Positions 61,228-64,000 of a stretch of DNA of 64,000 bases are shown here, piece after piece. The notes under the pieces were generated by a model. It was not told the DNA's origin. It searched no databases and saw nothing but the letters and a program-made list of their open reading frames with translations. Numbering within the stretch: position 1 is the first letter of the stretch; each line of letters starts with the position of its first letter. Location of the stretch: NCBI GenBank assembly GCA_942159475.1, contig OW804097.1, positions 112,282,582 to 112,346,581 on the forward strand, read 5' to 3'. A program made the translations under genes and the position numbers. The stretch comes from Sthenelais limicola (lineage: Eukaryota > Annelida > Polychaeta > Phyllodocida > Sigalionidae).

Positions 61228-61436
61228 CTCAGTAGTTTTAGCTGTCCAAAAATGTTAAAAGTATTTGTATCAAAGGTAACTCAGTAGTTCTAGCTGTCCA
61301 AAAATGTTAAAAGTATTTGTATTAAAGGTAACTCAGTAGTTTTAGCTGTCCAAAAATGTTAAAAGTATTTGTATCAAAGGTAACTCAGTAGTTTTAGCTG
61401 TCCAAAAATGTTAAAAAGTATTTGTATCAAAGGTAA
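61228..61436. repeat. 52-bp tandem repeat, four copies
   Basis: Units start at 61228, 61280, 61332 and 61384 with CTCAGTAGTT and end in CAAAGGTAA. They are nearly identical (single-base changes, one extra A in the last). The array lies in the ATP13A-like intron between the CFDK and TGTLT exons. Confidence 0.9.
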
Positions 61437-61488
61437 CTGAATCTACTAACACAAGTCCAATTTAGATCAAAACTCAATTAACATTATG

Positions 61489-61540
61489 ACCCCTCCCCCC
61501 CCCCTTACTCTCTTTCGGACCCCCACCCCCACCCCACTCT
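61489..61540. repeat. C-rich low-complexity tract
   Basis: Runs of C (CCCTCCCCCCCCCC, then CCCCCACCCCCACCCC) lie in the same ATP13A-like intron. The complementary strand is G-rich and could form a quadruplex. Confidence 0.7.
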
Positions 61541-61824
61541 TCCTCACACATGCTCTGTACCCAAGAAAAACAATCCTCAATAACATTTTCATGTACAGTA
61601 CGCCTAACGGTCGGCTTAAGGGGGAAAATACAGCATCACCAACCAGGGAAAGCAACAGATGGAAATCATCTTAAAGTAAATCATTTACTAGTACTTTATT
61701 TTAATTTAATTTAATTAAATATTATTATTGAACTTAAATGAAATTAAGAGAACAAACATGTTTGAACTACATTTTCACACGAAGAAAACGAAAAGTGAGG
61801 AAGCAGTCGCAAGTCCAAACTAAC

Positions 61825-62013
61825 CTTATCAAAGCAGATGAGTTTGAGTTTGCCACAAATGTTAATCCTGGGAGGGCTGATACAGAATATGCCTTGTTTC
61901 TTGAGGCGGGACTGGGCGTACACGGTACCCACGGTCATGGCAGCCGGTAGAGCAGGAGGTACGATAATAGTGATAATGTCTAGAGCACGCAGGACTATCT
62001 TGTAGACTTCAGC
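61825..62013 (-). CDS. ATP13A-like: P5B-type ATPase (ATP13A family), exon with PPALP motif and catalytic aspartate
   Basis: The exon is 189 bp, phase 0 at both ends, with acceptor CTGTTTACTTGTCTACAG and donor GTTAGT. The 63 residues include [20 protein letters not shown], where PPALP is the P5B signature in the fourth membrane helix, then [20 protein letters not shown], and end in CFDK, the first half of the DKTGTLT phosphorylation motif. The Asp of CFDK is the residue phosphorylated during the transport cycle. The reading joins in frame to the exon at 63524-63681 upstream and to the TGTLT exon downstream, so all three belong to one gene. Confidence 0.92.
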
Positions 62014-62151
62014 CTGTAGACAAGTAAACAGAAACATGATGGCAGGAGGTCGAATAAAACAAAAAAAAGAATTTTCCTATGTTTGTTCATCACTCGAATC
62101 AACCCACGAATTCAACTATAAGAGTATCTGAATAGTTGGTAGTTTTCCTTT

Positions 62152-62262
62152 TAAAACAGTAACATGGTGTATTTAAATTTACTACAGCAGGAGGGAAAGT
62201 ACATTTCAAAGTGAGCAGGTGGTGGCATCTGGCCATTATTTTGTTCTTTTTTCATTTAGGAT
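62152..62262. repeat. Intronic direct duplication, copy 1
   Basis: About 110 bp from GTAACATGGT to TTTGTTCTTTTTTC are repeated at 63398-63500 in the same orientation with only a few changes. The high identity suggests a recent local duplication. Confidence 0.8.
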
Positions 62263-62990
62263 ATTTATACAGCGCATTAACAAGGAAAATAGGGAGATTT
62301 CGCAAGCAACCCTATCACAATTTACGTAACCGTATCCGTATGGTTTTTGTGAATTATGTCGCATTTTTATGTACCGTATAAAAAATAAATTTTGAGATTA
62401 AGCATTTTGCTTGATATGTTACGTTACGTTTTTCCCGCCTCTTTCTTCCTTAACGTACATTAATTTTGTATCATCATAGGTTAGACTTGCTGAACCTCCC
62501 TATTCAGCCATGGTCTTCCGCCCACTACTGTGTCTAACTACCACTAGTACCATGAAGCATAATCTATTCTTAAGTTAGATGTACAAAAACTATGTAGATA
62601 TATAAATTAGGTACGACGGGGTGGGTCGATGAGGGCTAGATTGGGGTAATTGGTCTTGAGTTGTTGGTTTCTGGCCGTTTGATCATTAATCTCCAGGCTA
62701 GTTTGTAGAATCGATTTATTACTTGGTGGTGGTTGTAAACCCCTGTTTCGGAAAGCCTTCAGCCTTAAGTAAGATTTTAAATGCGTCAAGGGTCATCATA
62801 TATCTAGCCCTTTCTAGTCTTTTGTAACTGGATCAAAAGAATCAATAGTAGGGGGCGGGCGATGTCACTGATGCAAAGGAAGTGTTTAAATAGAAAACCT
62901 GCCAATAAATAAAATACGGCGTTAAATTTTCCTCCATGTTCTAATAAATAACTTAATCAGATATGAATATTTATAAATAATACTTGGTAT

Positions 62991-63382
62991 AGTCTGTCTA
63001 AAAAGTAGTTGACACATGATTCCTTAGTCCCTTTAAGGGGAGGGAAAGGTGGGGGAGTTTTGATTTCAAACTATATTGCCTCCTGAATTGCCGTTTGCGA
63101 CCGACCATGGTCGTTTGAGACCAACCATGGCTAAATGTACAGCTGTCCTATATTGTGCTGTCTCTGTTCTATGTGCAGCAGCTGTTGTTTTGCTTAGAAG
63201 GAAGGCAGAGCTGGTTATATACTGGCCCTGTTTCTTCATGGTTGATTGCAATGAGCGACTCGCTGGGCAAAGAGTGGACATAACAGGTCCTTGTCATAAA
63301 TAGAAATCAGAAATCTCCCACTTTTCCCTCCCTTAAAGGGACTAAGGAATCACATGTCAACTACTTTTTGGACAGACTATAT
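62991..63382. mobile_element. Inverted-repeat element M (about 390 bp) in the ATP13A-like intron
   Basis: The ends are about 75-bp inverted repeats: TATAGTCTGTCTAAAAAGTA on the left and its near-perfect complement TACTTTTTGGACAGACTATA on the right. Each continues through a GGGACTAAGGAATCA-type block. TA at the tips suggests a Tc1/mariner-type target. A 75-codon open frame inside (63076-63303) has no recognisable domain and is probably chance. Confidence 0.75.
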
Positions 63383-63397
63383 AAATATGAGATTAAA

Positions 63398-63500
63398 CAG
63401 TAACATGGTATATTTAAATTTACTACAGCAGGAGGGAAAGTACATTACAAAGTGAGCAGGTGGTGGCATCTGGCCATTATTTTGTTCTTTTTTTATTTAT
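63398..63500. repeat. Intronic direct duplication, copy 2
   Basis: This is the second copy of the block at 62152-62262, ending about 20 bases before the donor side of the exon at 63524-63681. Element M lies between the two copies. Confidence 0.8.
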
Positions 63501-63523
63501 ATAATATAAGATTAAGTACGTAC

Positions 63524-63681
63524 ACCATTATGGATGAGAATAATAATGCTATACATCATTCCAACGACGGCGAATAGACCGAGCACCAAGATGAAACGTA
63601 TGGAATCCTGGTAGAATTTAAACCCGACAGGCTTGGGGTAAATAATAGACCGCACCAGTTCACCTTTGGCTGTTGAGAAAC
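63524..63681 (-). CDS. ATP13A-like: P5B-type ATPase (ATP13A family), exon covering the third membrane segment region
   Basis: On the minus strand this exon starts after a CTCTTCAG acceptor at 63682-63683 (phase 1, a split Gly codon) and ends before a GTACGT donor at 63523. It encodes 53 residues: FSTAKGELVRSIIYPKP, the conserved block after the actuator domain in ATP13A proteins, then a charged linker and a hydrophobic helix (RFILVLGLFAVVGMMYSIII). P5B ATPases are late-endosomal/lysosomal pumps; animal ATP13A2 and ATP13A3 are linked to polyamine transport. More upstream exons must lie beyond 64000. Whether this is the ATP13A2, A3, A4 or A5 lineage cannot be decided from the fragment. Confidence 0.88.
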
Positions 63682-64000
63682 CTGAAGAGGAAAAGAGAAA
63701 GAACGTGTCATATTCATATCATAAATATTTACTGTATCAGTATAATCACCAATATATGAGTCACAAACTAGGACTTTCTAATGGTAGAGAGTTGGGATCC
63801 CATAACTAGTCCCGTGGCTATATATTACACTGTTATTTTAGTCATTGGGGAACACGTTTAATATTATATGTTATAAAGTGGAGGACGAAATCCGATCTGC
63901 TTATAATATAATATGATTAAATATGTTTTCGAAACACCCTGGCTCGAAACAGAACGTTCAAGAGAGGACATTTAGACTGCATGCGTATTGAAGGAAACAA

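Larger units (their letters stand above)
62014..63523 (-). other. ATP13A-like intron with a hairpin element and a short direct duplication
   Basis: This 1510-bp intron separates the two membrane-segment exons. It holds a long inverted-repeat element (62991-63382) and two near-identical copies of about 110 bp (62152-62262 and 63398-63500), the second close to the donor site. The rest shows nothing recognisable. Confidence 0.75.

Noticed and set aside
63076..63303. 75-codon frame with a hydrophobic segment, inside element M
   Set aside because: It lies within a non-autonomous inverted-repeat element in an intron on the opposite strand; no known domain.

Overview
This is a gene-poor, AT-rich metazoan genomic window, most likely from a mollusc. 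The best evidence is an insulin-like gene near 39.7-41.8 kb. Its A chain starts GIVCECC and its B chain contains GICGSNLANL, which matches molluscan insulin-related peptides with a fourth disulfide. A retroposon family with a GAGTGAGTGAG head and the motif TTGGTTGCTTTACGCC on the minus strand resembles repeats I associate with molluscan genomes. Genes have introns with GT/AG borders, there is no operon-like packing, and no bacterial features were seen. The exact species cannot be told from the sequence.

Layout. 1-38 kb is an intergenic stretch with no convincing exon, built largely from short inverted-repeat transposons (MITEs), tandem repeats and simple repeats. 38.1-41.8 kb holds an insulin-like gene on the + strand: a candidate TATA box and untranslated leader exon at 38.11-38.26 kb, a first coding exon (signal peptide, B chain, start of C peptide) at 39725-39947, a phase-1 intron of 1145 bp, and a last coding exon (rest of C peptide, A chain, 180-residue tail) at 41093-41832. 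42-56 kb is again repeat-rich. 56.4-57.8 kb is a 5'-truncated LINE whose reverse transcriptase is broken by one stop. 57.9-60.7 kb is nested transposons. 61.0-63.7 kb holds three consecutive exons on the - strand of a P5B-type ATPase (ATP13A family); the gene runs out of the window at the right, and I did not find its downstream exons.

Repeats. I labelled the families A to P. A (about 240 bp, TGGGTCAGATTTTCAGAAAA ends, TA target) has around 20 copies. B (about 350 bp, TTAAAGCTGC ends) has about 11 plus fragments. E (about 420 bp, ends like CATATGTGATGTGTTAC) has about 15. C is a 190-200 bp hairpin with TTAA flanks. D, F, G, I, L, M, N and O are smaller families or single hairpins. H is a SINE-like retroposon with 13-bp target duplications. 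The foldback at 26.9-28.2 kb and element P at 59.5-60.6 kb are over 1.1 kb each. By rough tally these make up about a quarter or more of the window. Several are nested (A in B next to G; F in E; H in G; G in a minisatellite), which gives a relative order of insertion.

The two host genes look unrelated in function: a secreted insulin/IGF-like hormone precursor and a membrane P5B pump of the polyamine-transporter type. All exon borders and domain assignments were read by eye. No alignment, database search or folding program was run.
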